This document shows positions 1 to 8,126 of a stretch of DNA of 64,000 bases, in pieces. The translations under genes were made by a program, and so were the position numbers. Every line of letters starts with the position of its first letter. Positions within the stretch are counted from its first letter, which is position 1. The stretch lies in contig JACJYB010000013.1 of the NCBI GenBank assembly GCA_020636355.1, forward strand, positions 62,001-126,000. The letters are read 5' to 3'. Under the pieces are notes generated by a model. That model was not told the DNA's origin and searched no databases. It worked only from the letters and a program-made list of their open reading frames with translations. The DNA is from Lewinellaceae bacterium. GTDB taxonomy: Bacteria; Bacteroidota; Bacteroidia; Chitinophagales; Saprospiraceae.

Positions 1-1352
1 TTCGCACCTGGAGATATGTGCAACTAACCATTGAAACCGGGGATATGCCGTTGGATATTCATTCGTTTAATGGAATAAGACGGACCTATCCGTTTAAATC
101 TCTGGCGGAATTCAATGCGCCTGTCGAAAATCTCGAAAAGCTTTGGGAAGTTGGCTGGCGTACGGCCCGACTATGCGCTGGAGATACCTACTACGATTGC
201 CCATACTACGAGCAATTGCAGTATGTAGGTGACACAAGAATACAGGCTTTAATATCGCTTTATATGACAGGTGATGACCGGCTTATGCGCAATGCCATCC
301 AACAGTTTGCCGACTCGCGCTATTCCGACGGATTGACAAAGAGCCGATATCCCGATTTAGCAGGCCAGGTAATTCCTACCTATTCCCTTTTCTGGATCAA
401 TATGGTCCATGATTATTGGATGCTCAGACCTGATAGCGCTTTCGTGCGACGGCAATTATCGACTGTCAAGACCATCCTGGAGTGGTATGAAGCACAAATG
501 GATGTACATACCGGTTTGATTGGCAACACCAATTATTGGAATTTCGTGGATTGGTCTGCCTGGCCGGGTAATGGGGAAAAACGCTTCGGAGGAGTTCCCC
601 CGCTTAGAGGGGGAAGTTCTGTTCTCACCTTGCAATGGGTTTACGCACTCCAGGACGCTATGGAACTGATGGCAGCTTTTGGCCAGCAGGATGAAAAAGC
701 CAAGTTCCAGCAGCAGATTGAGCAGGCAAAGCAGGCAGTCTGGAAATACTGTTGGGATCCCGCCAGAAAGCTGGTGAGCGATACTCCTGAAAAGACATCT
801 TACAGCCAGCATGGCAATATCTGGGCCGTGCTGACCCATCTGATACCCCAAAATGAGGAATCCGCCATGGTCGATCGGATTGTCCAGGATACGTCACTTA
901 TCCAGGCAACCTTTTATTTTCGCTTTTATTTGATGCAGGCATTATATCAGACCGGATTGGGCAACCGGTATCTGGACGAATTGAAGCCCTGGTTTGATAT
1001 GCTCGATATTGGGTTGACCACCTTTGCAGAGAAGCCAGATCCAACGAGATCTGATTGTCACGCCTGGAGCGCCAGCCCCAATTATGATTTATTGGCGACG
1101 GTTGCCGGAATTCGACCAGGCGCATCGGGCTTTCGCCGCGTTTTAATCAATCCTTCCCCGGGGAAACTTGATCATTTTGATGCAACAGCTGCACATCCAA
1201 ATGGCATCATCCAGGTTATGTACCGCCGGAGCAAGACTGTCGCCGAATTTGAGATCAATTTGCCGGAAGGGACACCTGGCCAATTAAATTACCTGGAACA
1301 ATCTTTCACGCTTCGTCCCGGAAAGCAAACCGTTCAGGTGCAATTACACTAA
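1..1352 (+). CDS. alpha-L-rhamnosidase, GH78-like, C-terminal part (cut by window edge)
   Basis: The frame is open from base 3, so the gene begins upstream of the window; the GTG at 18 is internal. Preceding codons read RTWRYVQ, as in the beta-sandwich domain before the catalytic domain of bacterial alpha-L-rhamnosidases. The rest is the six-hairpin (alpha/alpha)6 catalytic domain and a C-terminal beta-sandwich. The family hallmark DCPYYEQLQYVGD lies near 197-235, where acidic residues position the catalytic water. The WSASPNYDLL segment and the GFRRVLINPSPG tail are typical of the C-terminal part. The expected role is release of L-rhamnose from polysaccharides or glycosides in the periplasm or outside the cell. 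A secreted Gfo/Idh/MocA oxidoreductase follows on the same strand, suggesting a carbohydrate locus. The N-terminus and signal peptide cannot be judged. Confidence 0.85.
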   Translation, partial: RTWRYVQLTIETGDMPLDIHSFNGIRRTYPFKSLAEFNAPVENLEKLWEVGWRTARLCAGDTYYDCPYYEQLQYVGDTRIQALISLYMTGDDRLMRNAIQQFADSRYSDGLTKSRYPDLAGQVIPTYSLFWINMVHDYWMLRPDSAFVRRQLSTVKTILEWYEAQMDVHTGLIGNTNYWNFVDWSAWPGNGEKRFGGVPPLRGGSSVLTLQWVYALQDAMELMAAFGQQDEKAKFQQQIEQAKQAVWKYCWDPARKLVSDTPEKTSYSQHGNIWAVLTHLIPQNEESAMVDRIVQDTSLIQATFYFRFYLMQALYQTGLGNRYLDELKPWFDMLDIGLTTFAEKPDPTRSDCHAWSASPNYDLLATVAGIRPGASGFRRVLINPSPGKLDHFDATAAHPNGIIQVMYRRSKTVAEFEINLPEGTPGQLNYLEQSFTLRPGKQTVQVQLH

Positions 1353-1521
1353 ATAGCGCCGAGATCACTCGCATTGAAACAACCCTAAGCAGCTATTACA
1401 GGATTTCGACAGTCCTTGACATGAGTTACATCATTCATCATTTTTTCAGATTTTACGAACTTAAGCCGTCAAAAAAATCCTACATCGGATTAATTCATCA
1501 ACAATTGTATACCGAAAAAGC

Positions 1522-2712
1522 ATGAAGCGAAGAGATTTTATCAAGCAAAGTGGAACCATTACCGCAGGTTTATATGCATTTCCAACCGTTATCAAGAACT
1601 ATCAGAAAGAACGCATCCGGGTGGGTGTAATCGGTACGGGAGATCGGGGGCTGGGAGTGGCCGGTGTCATGCAGGAAAGTGACTGGTTTGATGTCAAGGG
1701 ATGTTGTGATGTTCTTCCATTTCGTCTAGATAATGCGCGTAATCGGTTCGAAAGGAACGCATCCTATTACACCGATTATCGCAAAATGCTGGATAACCCG
1801 GATCTTGATGCCATTTTGGTAGCCACCCCTCTGTCCATGCATCATGAAATGGCCATTGCTGCTTTGGATGCAGGAAAACATGTGTATTGTGAAAAAACGA
1901 TGGCCTTTCACATCCCGGAAGTCCAGGATATGGCAGCCAAGGTCAAGGACTCTGACAAAACTTTCCTGGTTGGTCATCAATACCGCAGCGTCCCACTCTA
2001 TTACCGGGTCGCCGAGATGATCCAGGAAGGATATATTGGCCAGGTAACCAATATCTATGTGCAGTGGAACCGTAATGGGAACTGGCGCAGACCAGTTCCA
2101 GATCCGCAATACGAACGGATGGTTAACTGGCGTATGTACCGGGAATATTCCGGTGGATTGACTGCAGAGTTACATAGTCATCAAATCGATTTTATCAATT
2201 ACGTCTTCAATAGTCATCCGGTCCGGATTATGGGTATGGGAAGCATCGACTACTGGAAAGATGGCCGAGAGACCTTTGACAATGTGAACAATATCCTGGA
2301 ATATCCAAATGGGATGAAGGTGAATCTCATTTCACTAACTGCTAATGCAAGGAATGACTACCTGATGGAGTTCAGGGGGAGCAAGGGTACCATTGTGTTA
2401 GGTATGGACGAAGCAAGGGTGTATCCTGAGTCGGAAGAAGTAAAACAATTAACTACCGTGGATGGAGTAACCGGAGCAACCGCTCAAGCGATTATGCGTG
2501 GCGAAGGTATTCCGGTAAAGGTTGCCCATCAGGAAGGCTGGTCCAATACAACCTATGCCCTTCAGAACTTCTACGAAGCCATCGTAGATCAGGCCAAACC
2601 TTACTCCACCGTAGTTTCCGGGGGCACAACGGCCATTGTTGTCAGGCTCATCATTGATGCCATGGTTGATGGCGAAATAAAATCGTGGCAACCGGAGTAC
2701 AAACTGGGCTGA
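1522..2712 (+). CDS. Gfo/Idh/MocA family NAD(P)-dependent oxidoreductase, Tat-type signal
   Basis: 396 residues, usual length for the family. It starts MKRRDFIKQSG, a twin-arginine signal, so export to the periplasm is likely. The Rossmann motif VGVIGTGDRGLG is near residues 35-46. The substrate-side catalytic motif reads CEKTMAF where most members have EKP, a variant I have seen in Bacteroidota paralogues. The C-terminal alpha/beta domain includes GGLTAELHSHQIDF. Such proteins oxidise or epimerise sugars or sugar derivatives, sometimes with a tightly bound cofactor; the substrate here cannot be read from sequence. It lies 169 bp after the rhamnosidase gene, so a shared sugar pathway is inferred. 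Confidence 0.88.
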   Translation: MKRRDFIKQSGTITAGLYAFPTVIKNYQKERIRVGVIGTGDRGLGVAGVMQESDWFDVKGCCDVLPFRLDNARNRFERNASYYTDYRKMLDNPDLDAILVATPLSMHHEMAIAALDAGKHVYCEKTMAFHIPEVQDMAAKVKDSDKTFLVGHQYRSVPLYYRVAEMIQEGYIGQVTNIYVQWNRNGNWRRPVPDPQYERMVNWRMYREYSGGLTAELHSHQIDFINYVFNSHPVRIMGMGSIDYWKDGRETFDNVNNILEYPNGMKVNLISLTANARNDYLMEFRGSKGTIVLGMDEARVYPESEEVKQLTTVDGVTGATAQAIMRGEGIPVKVAHQEGWSNTTYALQNFYEAIVDQAKPYSTVVSGGTTAIVVRLIIDAMVDGEIKSWQPEYKLG

Positions 2713-2718
2713 TCGGAG

Positions 2719-2805
2719 TCAAGATTTTTTCTTTTTCAATGGGCAATCCTTGCACCGCTTTGAGGTCTTGTATTTCTCACAGCACTTCTTTTTTTTCTTT
2801 CCCAT
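2719..2805 (-). CDS. 28-residue lysine/cysteine-rich microprotein
   Basis: A very short frame with ATG at 2805-2803 and TGA at 2721-2719. The product opens with MGKKKKKCCEKYK, continues through RCKDCPLKK and ends in a lysine run. The four cysteines have the spacing CC-x8-C-x2-C, which could bind zinc or an iron-sulfur cluster. About 40% of residues are lysine, so it may bind nucleic acid. It sits between convergent genes (oxidoreductase on +, CBS protein further right on -) and starts 57 bp after the CBS gene's stop, so it could be the last gene of that transcript. I recall similar tiny lysine/cysteine proteins in other Bacteroidota, but no function is known to me. The short length keeps confidence moderate. 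Confidence 0.5.
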   Translation of the reverse strand: MGKKKKKCCEKYKTSKRCKDCPLKKKKS

Positions 2806-2862
2806 TCGAAATCGGAGTGGATTGGAATTTTTAATTCTTCGCTTACTAACAATGCCAGCGGA

Positions 2863-3306
2863 TTATTGATCATAAAATCCCAAACCATTTTTGGTCGAAT
2901 AGGCATTCGGCCTGAATTGAAATTTTAGTAGATCATACGTAGTCACTATCCCAACCAATCTGCCATGGTCCACAACTGGCAACGCATGAAAGTATTGATC
3001 TAAAAATATGTTTGCTGCTTGTTCAATACTTTCACGGGGACCAATCGTAAAGACTTTGCTTGTCATGATATCGTGTGCGGTGATGGATTTGTATGCCTCC
3101 TCAGAAAAGTGATGCCGTACAGCTGTTAATCGCAATAAATCTTCCTTACTGATGATGCCTTGCAGGATGTTTAACTCGTTTACGACCGGTAAATGATGGA
3201 ACAGGTGATGTTCAAAGATGGCATTTATTTTATCCAATTGCGTGTCAGGCATAATGGATAAAGGAAACGTCGACATAATCGCTTCCACGGGAACAAATTT
3301 CTCCAT
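2863..3306 (-). CDS. CBS domain pair protein
   Basis: 147 residues made almost only of two CBS motifs. The first covers about 8-65 (SIMPDTQLDKINAIF, HHLPVVNE, GIISKEDLL) and the second about 80-133 (DIMTSKVFTIGP, HALPVVDHGRLVGIVTTYD). Two CBS motifs form one Bateman module that binds adenosyl ligands (AMP, ATP, SAM) and usually acts as a sensor. No catalytic domain or membrane segment is attached, so it is a free-standing sensor module in the cytoplasm. The gene is divergent from a paralogue at 3523-3960, with about 216 bp between the starts. Binding partner and ligand are unknown. Confidence 0.88.
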   Translation of the reverse strand: MEKFVPVEAIMSTFPLSIMPDTQLDKINAIFEHHLFHHLPVVNELNILQGIISKEDLLRLTAVRHHFSEEAYKSITAHDIMTSKVFTIGPRESIEQAANIFLDQYFHALPVVDHGRLVGIVTTYDLLKFQFRPNAYSTKNGLGFYDQ

Positions 3307-3522
3307 AGGTTGTCAAATTTACAGGTTGTCAGAGGTCGATTAATCTACAGTCAGATGATCCCGGGTGTATTGATGAAGGTCATGAACCGGTATGATTTTT
3401 GGCTCACGAACGGATAAGGATTCTAATTATATTAGTGAGTAATCATGGGTATGTGATGATTTGCTTATTTTGGTACGCATGAATGCTAATACAACACACA
3501 GAGTTTAAAAAGCCTAATTGCT

Positions 3523-3960
3523 ATGAACGTAAATGCACCAGTTTCCGACTATATGAGCTACCCTCCCTACTCCGTTCAACCGGAAGATCCTTTGAAACTG
3601 GCTCAGGAGTTATTCCTGGAACATCAAATACATCATCTGCTAGTAACGGAAGATGAGCAATTGCGCGGGATCCTGAGTTACGGTGACTTGCTGTACTTGC
3701 TAAACCGGATGGATAATGATGGATTTGAAGCATACCGGAATCAGGTTCGGTTGAAGAATTATAAGGTCAATGAAATAATGAGCTCCCAGGTGATCACCTT
3801 GCAGAAGGATGAGCCGCTGTTAAATGCATTAAATTTGTTCCTGGAAAAGAGGATCAATGCATTGCCCATCATGGATGGGGACAAGCTGGTAGGCATAATT
3901 ACCACTCGGGATATCATAAAGAACCTGGTCAAAGCCGCAGCAGTTAAGACTGCTTCCTAG
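3523..3960 (+). CDS. CBS domain pair protein (paralogue of the divergent neighbour)
   Basis: 145 residues with two CBS motifs, the first about 8-62 (VSDYMSYPPYSVQPED, HHLLVTEDEQLRGILSYGDLL) and the second about 82-135 (VNEIMSSQVITL, ALPIMDGDKLVGIITTRDI). Layout and length match the minus-strand CBS gene at 2863-3306, and the linker FEAYRNQVRLKNYK resembles EEAYKSITAHD of that protein, so the two come from a duplication. The product is probably cytoplasmic and senses adenine nucleotides or a related ligand. An MFS transporter gene follows 71 bp later on the same strand; functional linkage is not shown. Confidence 0.88.
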   Translation: MNVNAPVSDYMSYPPYSVQPEDPLKLAQELFLEHQIHHLLVTEDEQLRGILSYGDLLYLLNRMDNDGFEAYRNQVRLKNYKVNEIMSSQVITLQKDEPLLNALNLFLEKRINALPIMDGDKLVGIITTRDIIKNLVKAAAVKTAS

Positions 3961-4031
3961 TGCCGGTGATTTATCGATCTTTTTGAGCCCGCTTATTTCA
4001 TCAAGCAGGTCAGGATGCTATCTTCGCGCTC

Positions 4032-5231
4032 ATGTCAGAGACGGTTACAACGACTCAAATTGGCTTTATCACGGTTATGAGGCATTTGTATGCCTTTTTC
4101 CGGCACAAATTAGCCGTTCATACGGGCTTGCTTTTTGCCGTCGACAGCATTTTATTTGGCAGCTGGGTGGCACATATTCCCTGGCTAAAAGAACGATTTG
4201 GACTTGATGAAGCCGGGCTGGGCATTGTATTGTTTGGATTACCGGCCGGATTACTAACCATGAACCCCATCTCTGGCAAAATCATTGCACGCATCGGATT
4301 ACGCAACGCCTGTCTGATAGGAGGAACCGGGGTGACTCTGTGTCTAGGCAGTGTAGTTTCGATGCCTAACCCATACTTCGTTTTTGGGGCCTTGTATTTT
4401 GCTGGTGCGTTTAATGCTCTCCTCAATGTGGCAATGAATACTACCGCTGCCGAGATAGAAAGGCTGGAAAAGATTAAGATCATGTCCGTCTGTCATGGCA
4501 TGTGGAGCTTTGGAGGTATGGTTGGCGCTGGTGTCACGGCAGCGACCATCGCTTTGCACATTGACCCCAGGTTTCATATGGCGGTCTTGGCCATTGTGAT
4601 CCTGATGGTAATCTTGCGTGTTGTGTACATCCTTAGTTCATTGCCTGATGAATTTAAGGGCTCCTCCCAGGCATTAGCCAAACCAAACTTATGGCTTCTG
4701 TTATTGATCTTTGTAGGATTCAGCGTTAACGTGGGAGAAGGCATCGCTTTTGACTGGTCAGCAGTCTATCTGAAGGAAACCCTTTTATCTACGCCCTCGA
4801 CGGCAGCATTGGCTTTTACCTTATTCAGTTGTGCGATGATGTTGTCCAGATTTACGGGCGATCTGCTCATAGCGCGGTTTGGCTCACACAGCCTGCTGGC
4901 AACCGGAGGCATTGTAGGTGGTTCAGCAATGATTATGCTGGTCCTTGCGTCTTCCCCCTGGATGGGCCTAGGCGCATTCCTGATTCTTGGTATCGGCGTT
5001 TCGCTGGGAGCTCCGATAACCTACGCTATGTCCATGCGCATACCTTCGATCCCTCCCGCAACAGGCCTGGCAACCTATGCTACTTTTAGCTTCCTTGGAT
5101 TTTTAATCGGTCCACCCATTATTGGTTTAATCGCCAAGGCAATTGGACTCCGTTATGCCTTTATCATTGTCAGTGCATTGCTTCTGACCAGTGTGTTTGC
5201 CACAAGAGGCTTGTTAAAAAAAAGTAGCTAA
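4032..5231 (+). CDS. MFS transporter, YbjJ-like
   Basis: 399 residues with about 12 predicted membrane helices and no signal peptide. The N-terminal stretch GSWVAHIPWLKERFGL followed by GIVLFGLPAGLL is typical of the YbjJ-like branch of the major facilitator superfamily; the cytoplasmic loop after helix 2 reads GKIIARIGLR. Substrate is unknown; relatives are often annotated as sugar or drug permeases. The ATG at 4032 gives a short hydrophilic lead; a second ATG at 4077 is possible. TATCTTCG at about 4018-4025 is one mismatch from the -7 element TAnnTTTG and lies immediately before the first ATG, which may favour the later start. Confidence 0.85.
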   Translation: MSETVTTTQIGFITVMRHLYAFFRHKLAVHTGLLFAVDSILFGSWVAHIPWLKERFGLDEAGLGIVLFGLPAGLLTMNPISGKIIARIGLRNACLIGGTGVTLCLGSVVSMPNPYFVFGALYFAGAFNALLNVAMNTTAAEIERLEKIKIMSVCHGMWSFGGMVGAGVTAATIALHIDPRFHMAVLAIVILMVILRVVYILSSLPDEFKGSSQALAKPNLWLLLLIFVGFSVNVGEGIAFDWSAVYLKETLLSTPSTAALAFTLFSCAMMLSRFTGDLLIARFGSHSLLATGGIVGGSAMIMLVLASSPWMGLGAFLILGIGVSLGAPITYAMSMRIPSIPPATGLATYATFSFLGFLIGPPIIGLIAKAIGLRYAFIIVSALLLTSVFATRGLLKKSS

Positions 5232-5344
5232 TCGTAACCCAGGATTTGAACGCACTTGTTTACATAATCTTAGCAATAATTTCGCATCCCTTTAACCGGT
5301 CAATCCAACGATATTCCGGTTATTTGGGATAAAATCATATAAAT

Positions 5345-6463
5345 ATGCGTCTTATCACTTTTTTGCTCTCGCTTATCCCAATGGCCGTTGCCTTCGGACA
5401 AGAACACGAGCATAGTCATGGCCGGGTTATTGAATTTCCAGATGTACCAGGATATAAAACCCTAAAATGTGATTTTCACATCCATACGGTTTTCTCCGAC
5501 GGGAGTGTATGGCCAACGATCCGCATCGAAGAAGCGATAAAAGACGGCCTTGATGCGATTTCACTGACCGAGCATATTGAATACCAACCGCATAAAGAAG
5601 ACATTCCCCACCCGGATAGAAACCGCTCCTTTGAAATTGTTAAGGATTTAGCGAATGCCTATGATCTCATGATTATTCATGGCACTGAAATCACCCGGGA
5701 AATGCCTCCCGGGCACTCCAATGCGATCTTCGTACAGGATGTAAACAAGATCAATGTAGATGATCCGTTAGAAGCATTTCGCGAAGCAAAACGCCAGGGT
5801 GCATTTATTTTCTGGAATCACCCCAACTGGATTCGGCAAGTACCAACTGGCATGGCAACCCTGACCGATTTTCACAGGCAACTGATTGCCAATCACCTAC
5901 TGGATGGAATTGAAGTCGTAAATGATGTAACGTATTCTCAGGAGGCTTTGCAGATCGCCCTGGATAATAACCTGACCGTGATGGGTACTTCAGACATCCA
6001 CGGATTGGTCGATTGGCAGTTTGGAATTCCTGAAGGCGGACACCGGCCTATAACATTGGTATTGGCTAAAGAACGGTCTCCGGAAAGCATCCACGAGGCA
6101 TTAATGGATAAAATGACGATAGCTTATTTCAATGATATCCTGGCTGGATACCAAAAACCGCTCGAACTGTTATTAAAGTCTTGTCTGGAGGTTGGTAAAG
6201 CCACCTATCAGGGTTCTTCTTCGGTGGTAAACGTAGCACTTGCCAATCAAGGCGACTCCCCGCTTATCCTGCGAAATAAAAGTCCTTATTCCTTACATGC
6301 TCATGCTGACATCATCACAATAGCACCCCATGAACGACTTACACTACAGGTAAAAACGCTGGAACAGCTCTCTGAATTCATGCTTTCTTTTGAAGTGCTG
6401 AATGCAGTTTATGCCCCTGAAAAACATCCTGTACTTTCATGGAATGTCCAGGTAACTCCTTAG
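5345..6463 (+). CDS. PHP domain phosphoesterase (Sb-PDE-like), secreted
   Basis: 372 residues. An N-terminal signal peptide (about 1-18, ending AFGQ) is followed by a histidine-rich start and the PHP metal-binding motifs in order: CDFHIHTVFSDGSVWP, LTEHIEY, HGTEITR with GHSNAIF, FWNHPNW, and TSDIHG. These make the trinuclear metal site of PHP phosphoesterases. The arrangement fits the family NCBI calls Sb-PDE phosphodiesterase, so hydrolysis of a phosphodiester or phosphotriester in the periplasm is likely, with unknown natural substrate. A C-terminal beta-rich domain follows from about residue 270. The stop overlaps the convergent fucosidase stop by 4 bp. Confidence 0.82.
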   Translation: MRLITFLLSLIPMAVAFGQEHEHSHGRVIEFPDVPGYKTLKCDFHIHTVFSDGSVWPTIRIEEAIKDGLDAISLTEHIEYQPHKEDIPHPDRNRSFEIVKDLANAYDLMIIHGTEITREMPPGHSNAIFVQDVNKINVDDPLEAFREAKRQGAFIFWNHPNWIRQVPTGMATLTDFHRQLIANHLLDGIEVVNDVTYSQEALQIALDNNLTVMGTSDIHGLVDWQFGIPEGGHRPITLVLAKERSPESIHEALMDKMTIAYFNDILAGYQKPLELLLKSCLEVGKATYQGSSSVVNVALANQGDSPLILRNKSPYSLHAHADIITIAPHERLTLQVKTLEQLSEFMLSFEVLNAVYAPEKHPVLSWNVQVTP

Positions 6464-7863
6464 TCTGACAAGGTCACCTTGAACACCCAGGCGTAATCGC
6501 ATGGTCGATTTTTCTCATCCTGGAGGGCCGCAGGAATGGTAATTATTGCTTCCCCGGCCTGTTCTTCCCATGTCAATACTTCGTCAGCGCCCAATAAGTT
6601 GATTTTGCTACCTGCAGCTGGCTTGAGGGCGCCTAGGTTTAATTCGGTGCCCGGCCAGGATGTGGCAATGACATAAGCCGTTTTACCATCCTTTTTATAG
6701 GTCAGTTTTGTAGTTTCATCCAATTGATAAGGATTCCCATTCCGCCGCGTTTCATAAATGGCTTCAGAATTAATGTGCATCCATTTTCCGACTTCATGGA
6801 GTCGTTCGACACTGGCTTCCGGAATCAATCCTTCGGCGGTAGGTCCGATATTGAGTAAATAATTCCCTCCTTTAGCCGCACAATCGACCAGATTATTGAT
6901 CAGGGTCTGGGTCGATTTCCAATTGTGATCGAATGATTTGAATCCCCAGGTATCATTCATGGTCATGCAGGACTCCCAATCATGTTCTGAAGTTCCGGAA
7001 AGGATCTCCTGTTCAGGCGTTCCAAAGTCACCGGCATAATCCTGATCGCCTTTATTCATACCCTGCATCCCTTGTCTTCCTTTCCCGACCCGGTTGTTGA
7101 TGATAAGTTCAGGTTTAAGATTCCTCAATTCATTGTACAGGGCTTTACCTTGATCCTCCGTCCATTCGGGAATCCATTCACCGTCAAACCAGAGAACCGC
7201 CGGATCGTACTTTGTGACCAACTCATGCAGTTGAGGCCGCAGGTAGTAATCGCGATATTGAGCAAATTCCGGGTTCATTTTGTCCTGTGTATTGTAATCC
7301 GGATAATTGATGGATTGCGCCTGCGGGTGATGCCAATCCATGATCGAATGATAGAAGCAAAGCTTTACACCAGCGTCATCGCATGCTTTTTTCAACGCTC
7401 CTAAAATATCTTTTTTATAGGGCGAAGCATCCATAATGTCATATTGGCTCACCTCTGAATCCCACAGACAAAATCCGTCGTGATGCTTTGAGGTGATGAC
7501 CAGGTATTTCATCCCTGCATCGGCGGCCGTTTGTGCCCAAAGAACCGGATCAAACTGGACCGGGTTAAATTCTCCGGCTAATTTCTCGTATTCAGACACA
7601 GGAATATGCAGCGTTTGCATGATCCATTCGCCTATTGAATGGGTGGTATCTCCTTCAAAAACACCGGCTGGAATAGCATATAATCCCCAATGGATGAACA
7701 TGCCAAAACGTGCATCACGCCACCATTCCATCCGAGCATCAAAATCAGCTTGAGACTCTTGCAGGTAATCTACGGGAGGCGTGACTTTTTCATCAGGCAC
7801 GGAGCTACAGGCTGCCCAAAGGAACATCCCGACAACCAAAATCATGTAACGAATACGAAGCAT
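6460..7863 (-). CDS. alpha-L-fucosidase, GH29, lipoprotein
   Basis: About 467 residues from the chosen ATG at 7863-7861; an upstream TTG (7887) extends the frame but puts extra polar residues before the signal peptide. The start MLRIRYMILVVGMFLWAACSS is a lipoprotein signal with lipobox WAAC, so the enzyme is probably membrane-anchored. GH29 features: GMFIHWGLYAIPAG, SKHHDGFCLWDS, CFYHSIMDWHHP, and VLWFDGEW, where the Asp is the expected nucleophile. It releases L-fucose from glycans by a retaining mechanism. A C-terminal beta-sandwich follows. A second GH29 gene is at 51247-52554. This one is divergent from the GH3-type gene at 8127. Confidence 0.9.
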   Translation of the reverse strand: MLRIRYMILVVGMFLWAACSSVPDEKVTPPVDYLQESQADFDARMEWWRDARFGMFIHWGLYAIPAGVFEGDTTHSIGEWIMQTLHIPVSEYEKLAGEFNPVQFDPVLWAQTAADAGMKYLVITSKHHDGFCLWDSEVSQYDIMDASPYKKDILGALKKACDDAGVKLCFYHSIMDWHHPQAQSINYPDYNTQDKMNPEFAQYRDYYLRPQLHELVTKYDPAVLWFDGEWIPEWTEDQGKALYNELRNLKPELIINNRVGKGRQGMQGMNKGDQDYAGDFGTPEQEILSGTSEHDWESCMTMNDTWGFKSFDHNWKSTQTLINNLVDCAAKGGNYLLNIGPTAEGLIPEASVERLHEVGKWMHINSEAIYETRRNGNPYQLDETTKLTYKKDGKTAYVIATSWPGTELNLGALKPAAGSKINLLGADEVLTWEEQAGEAIITIPAALQDEKNRPCDYAWVFKVTLSD

Positions 7864-8012
7864 AAATGTGTTTCGCTGAAGATACAATTTTCACCCGTTA
7901 GATTAATGAAATGTGGGTCCTACACCATCTGGAATCCTGAAAGTCTTTGGGTTCAGGTGATCCGCCTGCAAAGGATCCGGGAGAACAATTTTATAGAACA
8001 AACCGGTGCTTT

Positions 8013-8048
8013 AATCCTGTTGATTGGTTCATATATCCAATCAGGATT
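8013..8048. repeat. imperfect inverted repeat in a divergent intergenic region
   Basis: AATCC-TG-TTG-ATTGG and CCAATCAGGATT form a 12-bp stem interrupted by a 3-base bulge, with loop TTCATATAT. It lies between the divergent fucosidase gene and the GH3-type gene, about 150 bp before the first and 80 bp before the second. It lacks a long T tract on either strand, so it is more likely a regulatory site than a terminator; its role is unknown. Confidence 0.35.
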
Positions 8049-8126
8049 TCCTTAATCCATTCTTTTTTCTAAATTTCGATCTCCAAATGTTTCGAAACGA
8101 GTCAATCGAACAGGATAAATTAGCAC

